From contig MU617180.1 in NCBI GenBank assembly GCA_025201705.1, positions 1 through 20,115 of the forward strand: 20,115 bases of DNA, read 5' to 3'. Positions 1 through 7,463 of this stretch are shown one piece after another. The position numbers and the translations under genes were made by a program. The stretch comes from Dissophora ornata. Lineage: Eukaryota; Mortierellomycota; Mortierellomycetes; Mortierellales; Mortierellaceae. Under the pieces are notes generated by a model that was not told the origin of the DNA, did not search any database, and was given only the letters and a program-made list of their open reading frames with translations. Within the stretch, counting starts at the first letter, position 1. The number at the start of each line of letters is the position of its first letter.

Positions 1-25
1 AAAAAAAAAAAAAAAAAAAAAAAAA
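1..25. repeat. Poly-A tract at the window edge
   Basis: The window opens with 25 consecutive A residues. Its left flank is outside the window, so it cannot be decided whether this is the tail of a retroposed sequence, the end of a contig, or a simple homopolymer. Bases 26-236 hold no coding frame I can support. The last 100 of them are pyrimidine-rich, like the other gene leaders here, and probably represent the old promoter of the F-box relic that starts at 237. Confidence 0.8.
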
Positions 26-888
26 GGTGTTCCAACAGGAGTGAGAGGCCTCACTACTTGCAGGATACTGGCATTGACACAGCGGAAAGGGTCAAGCTAG
101 CCAAGGAGGAACTTTGGGTGGCGAGTCCACGACCTTCTTTTCTGTTTCTGTAAATAGTAACAGCCATCCTACATAACTCATCCTCTCGTTCGTCCCATCC
201 ATTCCCCCTTCCTCCTTTCTTTGCGCTCGCCATCCTATGTCTAGTATTTACCGATCATACACTTTCTCCATAGACCCCACTACTTTGGCTGACCTTCCAC
301 AAATCACAGCGCGTATTGCTAGCTACCTCCCGAAACGCGACTTGATTCAGTGTTTACGCGTATGTAAAACCTGGCATAACACCTTCTTGTGCCACGTTTG
401 GAAGGACCTCATGGTTGGCGATAAGAAAAATGAAGCCGTTCCATTAGGGCCGGATACTAGCGATTTAAGACAGCGTCGTTCCATGGTCCAAGTTCTTGCT
501 GCCAAACACGCCTCCACCAAACTCTTTCTGCTCTGCTACCCGTTGCGGCAGAGCTCCCTCTTTTATGAGAGATACGCCTTGACGATGTGATTCTTTCGCG
601 AGTGATGCGGATGAGTGGCCTGAACGTTACGTGTTTGCGCTCATTAATCAATGTACAGACTTGCAAAGCTTGGTTTAGGGTGAAACGAGGTAGTTTACTC
701 CGACAAATCACTTTCGCGAATACGTAGCAAACACGGCATGGTCCAACATCCAAAGGCTAGAGTTGCAACTCGGTATAGTAGACGGAGATGGCGCCCTAAT
801 CTTGAATGAGATGTTGCACGCGACCGATCTGAATCTCTCTCGCACCGACGTTGGGCCCGGCACGTTCAATTCACCGCAACATCACTTT

Positions 889-908
889 GAGACCGTGGTG
901 AAGCTCAA
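889..908 (+). repeat. Target-site duplication, left copy
   Basis: These 20 bases recur exactly at 957-976. In the left copy they sit in the LRR reading frame that starts at 589 and encode ETVVKL. They directly precede the short insert at 909-956. Perfect identity and position immediately outside an insert ending in poly-A fit a target-site duplication made by target-primed reverse transcription. Confidence 0.8.
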
Positions 909-956
909 GACCCATTAGGTAATAGTAGGAAAGTGGAAAAAAAAAAAAAAAAAAAA
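909..956 (+). mobile_element. Short poly-A-tailed insertion (retroposition scar)
   Basis: The insert is 48 bp: 28 bases of unrecognised sequence (909-936) followed by 20 A residues (937-956). It is bracketed by exact 20-bp direct repeats. That order, repeat then insert then poly-A then repeat, is the hallmark of LINE-type retroposition. The body is far too short to encode anything and would represent an extremely 5'-truncated element or mRNA 3' end. The body contains no AATAAA. Removing the insert and one repeat copy restores continuous LRR-like coding sequence across the site. What element supplied the 28 bases cannot be told here. Confidence 0.7.
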
Positions 957-976
957 GAGACCGTGGTGAAGCTCAA
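957..976 (+). repeat. Target-site duplication, right copy
   Basis: This is an exact 20-bp copy of 889-908, starting immediately after the poly-A run. From here the LRR text resumes (ETVVKLNFNPCPHMTSDML), two frames away from the left copy because 68 bp were added. Confidence 0.8.
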
Positions 977-2289
977 CTTTAACCCGTGTCCACATATGAC
1001 CAGCGACATGCTCTGAGAGATCCTTTGCTCATGCCCAGCATTAGAGGAGCTTCGATGCGAGCGTATACTGGCTGTGGATGTTTTGCAGGACGGACCCTGT
1101 CCATGAAGGTTGTTGTGTGTTGAGTTTTTGGATTACTGCAAGTACCAGGAGCTTGAGCACGTTGTTTATGGGCACCTATCGGCTCTGGACGAAGAGCTGT
1201 AACAACGCGCATCGAGCCTGACTCAACTGCGGTACGGTATCCGGGCAAAAGCCGTGCTAGAACTTGCAAAATCTCATCTTTGGAATAATCAGATGGGCTT
1301 ATATTCGTCGTGCATTGACCAACTTCGCTACTCGCCGTACTATTTGGTGGCGCGAGAGCCTTTTCATTGACTTGATCTGTCAACAAAAACACTCCCAAGC
1401 ATAAGATATTGCAGTTGATCTCGGTATGATGTCCGATACCGCACCACAAATTGAAGATCTCAAGCATCATCAAGTTGCTCGTTGTGGTTAATGGATTCCT
1501 CTCAAACGCGTCATTACATTACTTGAACCTGGATATCTGACTATCGGCGTCAATGTTGAGCTGAGTGATCGCGACCCAGTAATGCGGTCTATCTCAATCC
1601 ATCTCTAGTTAGCTCGGAGATCTCGAACCTCTGTGCGCATCTTCCACAAGCATCTGAAAGTGAGGGAATCCTCCTCTTCTGGGCGTACTTATGCGGGTAC
1701 GAGACGTCGAATCACTATGACTATGTGGTAAGGGCGGTTTAAATTGACAGCGATTAGTTGAGCAGCAATGTTCTTCCGAAGGACAGAGGGCTTTGCAGAA
1801 AGCCGAATTAAGTTGCTGAGCGCGAGATTATCATTCAAGTTTGGGCCTTAGAGCTAAGAGCCTGGGCTGTTGAACTTGATGACTCAATTTTGGCTAACTC
1901 GCGCGTTTGGATACGATATCCCCCCGACAGATTCTGAAGAGTATGGGTACTAGCCTCGCTGAATGGTGTTTAACAGCGAGCAAGATGTGTTTTATGAGTA
2001 TCTGCATCAAGACTCAGGCATGACATTCAGAATGCGATGTACAGCAAGTGGGATGTTGACGTCCTTCAATATCGATTTTAGGATGCACGGCGAGTCAGAG
2101 TTTATACAAGGGCTACATGGTGTATGTACATGCATCTTCTGAGGTTTGCTCGCGAAGTAAGTGCACTGCGCGACGCGCCAAGAGAGTGATAGACTACAGG
2201 TGCCTGAGAGGTGGGTCCAGCTGGTTTCTCCGCTACTTGGTTTGGATTGGAGAAAACGGAGAATTATTGGTGAACAGTCACCACCAGAG

Positions 2290-2296
2290 TGACTCA
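2290..2296 (+). promoter_or_regulatory. Gcn4/CPC1-type site (TGACTCA)
   Basis: A perfect TGACTCA lies 147 bp before the ATG of the histidine-biosynthesis gene. In yeasts and moulds this bZIP site drives general amino-acid control of HIS genes. The placement is right, but the same 7-mer also occurs at 1219-1225 and 1880-1886 inside the F-box relic, so chance occurrence cannot be excluded. Confidence 0.5.
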
Positions 2297-2349
2297 AAGT
2301 GGCACACAGTTTAAATGAAGCAAGATAAACATCGATCCGCTATTGCGCT

Positions 2350-2376
2350 CTCTTCATTCTCTTCATTCTCTTCATT
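2350..2376 (+). repeat. Triple 9-bp tandem repeat in the HIS leader
   Basis: The unit CTCTTCATT is repeated three times without mismatch, 60-87 bp before the ATG. It is part of a pyrimidine-rich strand and may lie in the core promoter or the 5' untranslated region. Confidence 0.85.
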
Positions 2377-2436
2377 TGCTCTCCATTCGATCGCTAGCAT
2401 CATCCCTTCTCTCCTTACATTCCTCCCCTAGACACA

Positions 2437-3804
2437 ATGGCTGCTACATTTTCCATCGAGAGCGCCGTCCGCCCCAATATCCTGGCCTTGAAGCCCTATC
2501 GTTGTGCGCGCGACGACTACTCCACTGGAGTCCTCCTAGATGCCAACGAGAACGCTTATGGTCCTGCCCTGAACCCTTCCTCGGAGGCTGCTGTTAACAC
2601 CGCGGGACTCGACATCAACCGGTACCCTGACCCTCACCAGACCGACCTCAAGAACCTGCTCTGCAAGTTCAGGAACATTCCCGGCCCAGAGCACTTCTTC
2701 GTCGGTGTCGGCAGTGATGAGGTGATCGACATGGTGTTCCGGGTATTCTGTGTCCCCGGCAAGGATGCTGTCCTGATCACTCCCCCCACCTACGGCATGT
2801 ACTCTGTCAGTGCACAAATCAACGACGTTGAGGTCCACAAGGCCACCTTGACCCTCGACGGAGAGTTCCAATTGAACGTCGACGAGGTTAGCTCTAAATC
2901 TTGATTTCTACTAAGGGTCGAAGAGCAATTGGTCTGATCGGCCCTGGGACTATTGATCTGATTATTTTTTTTCCGATTGGTAATACCACACCTGTATCTA
3001 GATCCAGAAGCAGGTGGAGGCGCACCCTAATATCAAGATCATTTTTTTGTGCAGTCCAGGAAACCCCACTGGATCGGCTCTGAACCACGAGAGCATTCGA
3101 CGTGTGCTCACCTTGCCCAACTACAAGGGCGTCGTCGTTGTGGATGAGGCATATGTTGATTTCATCGATGCCAATAAGGAAGGATCGACTGCTACATGGG
3201 TCACGGAATACCCCAACCTGATTGTCGCCCAGACTATGAGCAAGAGTTTTGGATTAGCTGGTGTTCGGTAGGCCGTATTTTCTACACTGTCTGAGCTCGT
3301 CATACCAACCAAAGGATGTGAGATTATCATTCAACTAACAGTAACGTGCGCTTTTTAATTATTAGATTGGGAGTTGCTATCACTACGCCAGAGATCGCTC
3401 ACTACATGAACGCTGCTAAGGCGCCCTACAACATTGCCAGCACAACATCACGCGTCGCTCAGGAGGCTCTTCAGCCCAAAGGACTCGAGATCCTCAACAA
3501 TCACATTTCAATCATGGTCCAGGAAAGAAACCGACTTTTGGAAGCATTCAAGTCTATCCCGGCTCTTGGACGCGTTTTGGGCACAAACGATGCCAACTTT
3601 GTGTTAGTTGAGGTGTTGAACAAGGACGGAAAGCCATGCAACGATCGTGCCTTCAGTGTCTATAGCGACATGGCTAAGAGACAGGGACTTGTGGTGCGGT
3701 TCCGAGGCACAGAGATTGGATGCGAGGGTTGTCTGCGCATCACTGTTGGAACACCCGAGGAGAACGACGTGGTTATCAAGCGCTTGACGGAGCAGCTGTC
3801 ATAA
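2437..3804 (+). CDS. HIS5: Histidinol-phosphate aminotransferase (HIS5-type)
   Basis: PLP-dependent class I/II aminotransferase of histidine biosynthesis, converting imidazole-acetol phosphate plus glutamate to L-histidinol phosphate; expected in the cytosol. Exons are 2437-2886, 3008-3267 and 3366-3804, joined by GT-AG introns of 121 and 98 bp, giving 382 residues, close to yeast His5 (385). Visible motifs in order: substrate-side LLDANENAYGP (about residues 32-42), YPDPHQ, VGSDEVID, TPPTYGMYS, SPGNPTG with N169, VVVDEAYVDF with D196 and Y199, the PLP-lysine motif SKSFGLAGVRLG with K229, and the C-terminal LRITVGTP arginine. The second intron splits the arginine codon of that lysine motif, and the splice restores it exactly. 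A 3' splice three bases later would drop one residue of exon 2. No key residue is missing. A Gcn4-type site and a pyrimidine-rich leader precede it. Confidence 0.96.
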
Positions 3805-3838
3805 GAAGCTATTACTACGCCAACATAAATGCCTGTAA

Positions 3839-3844
3839 AATAAA
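3839..3844 (+). terminator. Poly-A signal AATAAA for the HIS gene
   Basis: A canonical AATAAA begins 35 bases after the TAA stop of the aminotransferase gene, a usual distance for a short fungal 3' untranslated region. Confidence 0.55.
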
Positions 3845-4404
3845 CCTTGTGTTGTTTGATGATTTCAGTGAACAGGTCGCAATTTTCTATGGTCTGTGCC
3901 TGAGCAACCACGCCATGGCTGAAGTCATCCTTTCCAAGCGTTGAAAGAGTAAGAGTTGCATTTTCTAAACCAGCGTGGATGACCAACGTCTTTATTACTT
4001 TCAATGGGCAAAAGTTGACCCTTGCTCCTTTTTGCACAATGAAATAGGGGGAGAGGGGAAACAAGTATTCGTGGTCATTGGGGGACCATCTGGTCACAAA
4101 AAAAGTTGTTTCCATATGACTTGCTTGTACTCAGCCTCGTCATTGTGTTGCATCATACTCGATATCCGCTCAGGAACCGTTGGAGGATACCAAAAAAAAA
4201 AGGAGCTCCGTTCCCCCTCCTGACCTTTTTCTTCTCTTCTCCATTACATCTCTTCTCGTCCCCGCAACACCCTCCCTCTCCCCACCTCTTGCTCATAGCT
4301 CCAGCTCTAAAGCTCCAGCATTCGTTGATATCCCATTCAGCAACAATCAATTCCCTTTATTCCTGTCGCTAATTGCAAAGCAAGGAAGTTCCGCTTAAAA
4401 AACC
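3845..4404 (+). promoter_or_regulatory. Intergenic region with pyrimidine-rich leader of the secreted-protein gene
   Basis: There is no supportable gene. The first part is the 3' flank of the HIS gene. Around 4190-4370 the plus strand becomes strongly C/T-rich after a run of ten A's, resembling a fungal core promoter and leader for the ATG at 4405. Short frames in this stretch encode only low-complexity S/P/L text that follows from this composition. Confidence 0.45.
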
Positions 4405-4893
4405 ATGACCAATCCTCGCACATTCCTGACGATCGTCTCCCTGCAAGCACTGGTCTTGCTGCTCACCGCCCTGACAACTGTTCCCAATGCGCAGGTCTCG
4501 GCCCAATTCGGTCTCTCGGTCCCTTGCAACGATTGTCTTGTCAAGCAAATCAGCACTTTGTCCAGTTGTGTAGGTGTTAACCTAACCGACTCTGCAGAAA
4601 AGTCCACGACTCAGTACGGAACCTGTCTCTGCAACGCGAGCTTTGATTTCAACTGGACCACGCCCTGCGAGACTAGCTGTCAGACAAATGAGATTCAAAA
4701 CTTTGAGAGCAACTTTCCGACTTTGCTGAAGACAGGACTGAACTTGACGTGTGTCAAGCCTACACCTTCGCCCACACCCACACCTACATCGAGCTCTGCG
4801 ACGACTACTACAGCGATGATGAAGAATGCGAAGGTGTTGATGGGATGGAGCGTGTTGGCGTCGGCGGTGTTGACTGTGCTATCAACTCTTTGA
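4405..4893 (+). CDS. Small secreted eight-cysteine protein, probably GPI-anchored
   Basis: The gene is a single exon of 162 residues. Residues 7-29 are a hydrophobic signal peptide, with likely cleavage near A29 or A33. The mature part has eight cysteines at 41, 44, 55, 74, 76, 88, 92 and 116, spaced C-x2-C-x10-C-x18-C-x-C-x11-C-x3-C-x23-C. It also has four N-glycosylation sequons (N59, N77, N83, N113). A Pro/Thr/Ser stalk (119-136) leads to a C-terminal hydrophobic tail (144-162), the layout of a GPI-anchored wall or membrane protein. The C-x-C, C-x3-C pattern and a Thr-Asp at 61-62 recall fungal CFEM domains, whose usual spacing is C-x3-C at the start and shorter between the third and fourth cysteines. 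I therefore call it only CFEM-like. The true role is unknown. AATAAA follows at 4971. Confidence 0.8.
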   Translation: MTNPRTFLTIVSLQALVLLLTALTTVPNAQVSAQFGLSVPCNDCLVKQISTLSSCVGVNLTDSAEKSTTQYGTCLCNASFDFNWTTPCETSCQTNEIQNFESNFPTLLKTGLNLTCVKPTPSPTPTPTSSSATTTTAMMKNAKVLMGWSVLASAVLTVLSTL

Positions 4894-4970
4894 GTGAAGA
4901 TTGGTTTTTTTGGGGCCATGCAGTCAGCGATACGCACTCCCCCGCAGATATCCCAGCCCAATAGCCCACT

Positions 4971-4976
4971 AATAAA
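4971..4976 (+). terminator. Poly-A signal AATAAA for the secreted-protein gene
   Basis: A canonical AATAAA begins 78 bases after the TGA stop at 4893, with no intervening gene. Confidence 0.5.
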
Positions 4977-5092
4977 AAGGGTGAGTGTCACTTGGTGTGG
5001 TATTGCAGTACATGTTGGTGAATTGATGAAAGGAGCGTGGTGTGGCAGTTTGTTTTTGTTGTTATCACTCAAGCGAGCAAATTACAGGTGTG

Positions 5093-5110
5093 ATGCATGC
5101 GGGCATGCAT
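5093..5110. repeat. Perfect 8-bp inverted repeat in the promoter region
   Basis: ATGCATGC at 5093-5100 is followed after two bases by its reverse complement at 5103-5110. Each arm carries the palindrome ATGCAT. It lies 417 bp before the next ATG (5527), in a region (4977-5487) where I see no gene. It could be a factor-binding site or chance. Confidence 0.6.
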
Positions 5111-5487
5111 TTTGTCAACTGTGCGGGGGCGAATCATGCCGAGAACCAAGCGAAGGCGGCGGAAGGAAGGATCGTCGATAAATAGAGTGCCGCGTGTGTA
5201 TGTTCCAGCCAGGCTGCAAGGCGAGTCTTGGCTAGTGGAAGGCGTGTGGACGCAACAAGTCCGAGCGTGGCCAAGAGAAATCGAAAAATTTTTGTTCTTG
5301 GCATTTCCTTCTTGCAATGGAAATTTGTCCATGCTCCGAGTTTGCTTAAATACGGCTTCCTTTCCCTCCTTTTTTTTCTCTTCTGTTTGTTTCTTCATTT
5401 ACTCTTCACACCCATACCCAACCTTCCATCTCCTCTCTTCCTACTCCACAAGGTTCAGCCGCCCCACCAAGCATCAACAGAACATCG

Positions 5488-5511
5488 ACAGCCACAGCCA
5501 CAGCCACAGCC
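5488..5511 (+). repeat. Hexanucleotide repeat just before the start of the DUF4097-like gene
   Basis: ACAGCC is repeated four times without mismatch, ending 15 bp before the ATG at 5527, so it is probably in the 5' untranslated region. It follows a long pyrimidine-rich tract at about 5355-5450 and a TTAAATA box near 5346. Confidence 0.85.
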
Positions 5512-5526
5512 ACAACATCAACTACA

Positions 5527-6912
5527 ATGTTCGCCTCTCTCGTCGGTCTCATCCATCAGCCCAGCATCGCTATCAGAGTCCCCAACGACGACTCGACCTT
5601 CAATCCAAAGGAGTACCCCAGTCTAACCATTGTCGCCACAGGGAAGATCCAGGGCAAGGTCCGTCTCATCCACGGTACCGAGGATGACTCTGGACTGGGC
5701 ATGATCTCCACCCGCATCTGGGTCACAAAGGAGGGCGACAAGGACGAGGTCTCTGTTCGCTTGACCTTTGACAACAAGACTCATACCTTTACCTTGGAGG
5801 TACAGTAGCAACGACGATGCTGTCGTATTTTCTTATCCATCAATCCATCCATCGCTCCACAGCCCTGGAAGGACAAAGCTCTAATTTCTTCCAACGTACT
5901 TGTCGCTCGTGTGCTTAACATGTAGGGCCCTACACGGTTCGGCAGCTTCAACATTTACCACGAGACAACGATCCAGATCCCAAAGTCGTATCGTTACATG
6001 GAAAACCTCCGAGTTGAGGGTCCCAACACATCCTTTTCATGCGACGTAACCGACGGCCTGAACTGGAGCAGTGTACATTCTCAACTCTCAAACGCGACCA
6101 TTGCCATGGAGTCTCTCCATGCTGATATCATCGACCTGCGCACAAGCAATTCGAGCATTTCGGGCAGGTTCGAGGGCGGCCAAATTGAGCTTGATACGTC
6201 CAATGGATCCATCTCTGCCAAGCTCGGTGTGCGGGAGGCTCAGGATGGTCGACAGTCTGCAGTCAAAACGAGGACGGCGAATTCGTCGATCAACCTGCAT
6301 GTAGATGCTACACAGACGACCAAGGGTCTTGTGATGGAGAATACCACCAAAAACGGAAAGATCGTGTTGGGCACGCTGCTGGGACCAGCCTCAATGGCAT
6401 CGAGTATTAAAACGTCTACGGCGAATGGGAAGATCGAGTTCAACCTGGATGCGTCGCAGACGGGGCAGCCCTTGGAGGTGAATGTCAAGACAACGAATGG
6501 TAGCATTGTCTCATCAATGATGGTGCCAAAATACCATGCTTTCAAGGGAGTCGCAGAGTCGTCAAACGGATCAGTCACTGTTAACGTGGTATGTTTGATC
6601 AGCGATTTTTTTTCATCTCATGGAAACAAGGAGAGCGCCGTCAAATCTCTAACAGCCATGCCCTTGTTGTAACTGCGTTGCATGTAATAGACGGAAGACT
6701 TCCAGGGCCGGTTTGATCTGGAAACGTCGAACAACTCTGCAATTGTTGAGGGATCGAACGTGCAGTTTGACCACGACAAGAAGAGTAGCAAGCGCGGATG
6801 GCGCGGCCAGGGTGCAAGCGAGGTTAAGATTTTCACATCGAATAACCAAGCGAACCTGCGCATCTATCCCACGGACGAGAGTCTAGCCTCTGACAGCAAG
6901 ATGCAACAGTGA
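5527..6912 (+). CDS. DUF4097-like beta-solenoid protein
   Basis: Exons are 5527-5799, 5926-6588 and 6691-6912, with GT-AG introns of 126 and 102 bp, all phase 0, giving 385 residues. Residues 1-115 look like a beta-rich lead-in (TIVATGKIQGKVRLIHG, VSVRLTFDNKTHTFTLEVQ, FNIYHETTIQIPKSY). From about residue 164 to 370 a motif of the form T-x-N-(G/S)-(S/K)-I recurs about nine times at roughly 16-28-residue intervals (RTSNSSISG, DTSNGSISAKL, RTANSSINL, TANGKIEFNL, KTTNGSIVSS, ESSNGSVTVNV, ETSNNSAIVEG and others). This is the pattern of DUF4097/adhesin-like right-handed beta-helix repeats. I see no signal peptide or membrane segment, so the location is unclear. The molecular role is unknown for the fungal members. 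The ATG was chosen because it lies just after the leader repeat and begins the continuous frame. Confidence 0.85.
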
Positions 6913-7459
6913 AGGAAAAAATGCATGCTAAGAAAAATCTAGCTCAATACAAATTTTATGAGATTTTATGGGGGGATCCTTTTCTCAGATGGGTGTAATG
7001 ATCATGATTAACGAGGTTCTGGTGTCTGTTGCAAAGAAGCTCAAGGATCTGTAACATGAGTGACGATCGAGCCTTTTTTTGCATTTTGTCATTCCTGGCT
7101 CTGAACGCGTTGATCAACATTCGACGGCCTTGATCAACATTCGACGGCCTTGTGCAACGTTCGAGCGTTGTTGTGCACAGTCGATAAGTGGTGCGCATTG
7201 GTGGCGTGGCATTGGGCATGTCCCATGCCTTAAATGTGTGGATGCCTGTGCTCTTCGTTTTCTGTTTTGCATCTGCTCCTTTCTTCCGCTTTCCACAGAA
7301 ACTCACCACGTACACACACACACACTTCCTCTTCATCCACGCATTTTCTCTTCTTTTTCTCACACGCTCTCACACGCTCTTACTCGCTCTCGCTCGTATC
7401 GTCTCTCTCCTCCCACGCCTCATTTCTCCACGTCTATCCATGTTCTATGCTGTAGCGCC
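6913..7459 (+). promoter_or_regulatory. Intergenic region with tandem repeat and CT-rich leader
   Basis: I see no gene in these 547 bases. They contain an exact 20-bp tandem duplication at 7111-7150 with degenerate copies after it, a short CA run near 7313-7325, and a long pyrimidine-rich stretch (about 7325-7440) with repeated CACGCTCT units. This fits a promoter/leader for the gene starting at 7460. No canonical poly-A signal follows the upstream stop at 6912. Confidence 0.45.
7111..7150. repeat. Exact 20-bp tandem repeat
   Basis: The 20-bp unit at 7111-7130 is repeated exactly at 7131-7150, and a third, clearly related but diverged copy follows at 7151-7170. Each unit contains TGATCAACATTCGACG, which itself holds the palindrome TGATCA. 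Confidence 0.9.
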
Positions 7460-7463
7460 ATGA
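7440..7463 (+). promoter_or_regulatory. Seven-codon upstream ORF whose stop overlaps the main start
   Basis: ATG at 7440 opens a seven-residue frame (MFYAVAP). Its TGA at 7461-7463 overlaps the ATG at 7460-7462 in the four bases ATGA. If the mRNA starts upstream of 7440, ribosomes would meet this frame first and could reach the main frame by termination-reinitiation or leaky scanning. Confidence 0.4.

Larger units (their letters stand above)
237..2040 (+). pseudogene. Decayed F-box / leucine-rich-repeat protein gene
   Basis: An ATG at 237 opens a 117-codon frame. Residues about 16-60 read as an F-box (LADLPQI...IASYLP.RDLIQCLRVCKTWH). F-box proteins of this type are SCF ubiquitin-ligase substrate adaptors with a C-terminal LRR domain. 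The frame stops at 588-590, but homologous-looking sequence continues one base over, from 589 (DSFASDADEWPERYVFALINQC..LQSL). It is interrupted by TAG at 676-678 and 691-693. It resumes as LRR-like text (SNIQRLELQLG, ETVVKL), is hit by a 68-bp poly-A insertion/duplication at 909-976, and continues in a third frame (NFNPCPHMTSDML) to TGA at 1014-1016 and again at 1104-1106. Beyond about 1200 only scattered LRR-like fragments remain, so the right boundary is approximate. The F-box itself looks intact, so a truncated F-box-only product is possible, but the LRR half is clearly broken. Such genes form large, fast-turnover families in Mortierella-like fungi. Confidence 0.75.
2041..2436 (+). promoter_or_regulatory. 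Upstream region of the histidinol-phosphate aminotransferase gene
   Basis: There is no supportable gene in these bases. They lie between the fading F-box relic and the HIS gene start. They hold a Gcn4-type site at 2290-2296, three perfect copies of a 9-bp pyrimidine-rich unit at 2350-2376, and a continuing pyrimidine-rich leader up to the ATG at 2437. A pyrimidine-rich stretch before the ATG is shared with the other plus-strand genes here and is typical of fungal core promoters/leaders. The transcription start is not determined. Confidence 0.5.

Noticed and set aside
979..1473. A 164-codon frame on the minus strand through the F-box relic
   Set aside because: It has no recognisable domain, and the plus strand shows LRR-like text over the same bases. 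It is an antisense shadow of the relic.
2117..2314. A 65-codon frame upstream of the HIS gene
   Set aside because: It has no recognisable features and lies in the promoter region; the length is expected by chance.
4106..4398. Several short plus-strand frames before the secreted-protein gene
   Set aside because: They consist of Ser/Pro/Leu text produced by a CT-rich leader and have no domain.
5097..5687. A 196-codon plus-strand frame overlapping the start of the DUF4097-like gene
   Set aside because: It reads through promoter and repeat sequence (Ser-His runs from the hexamer repeat) and overlaps a well-supported exon in another frame.
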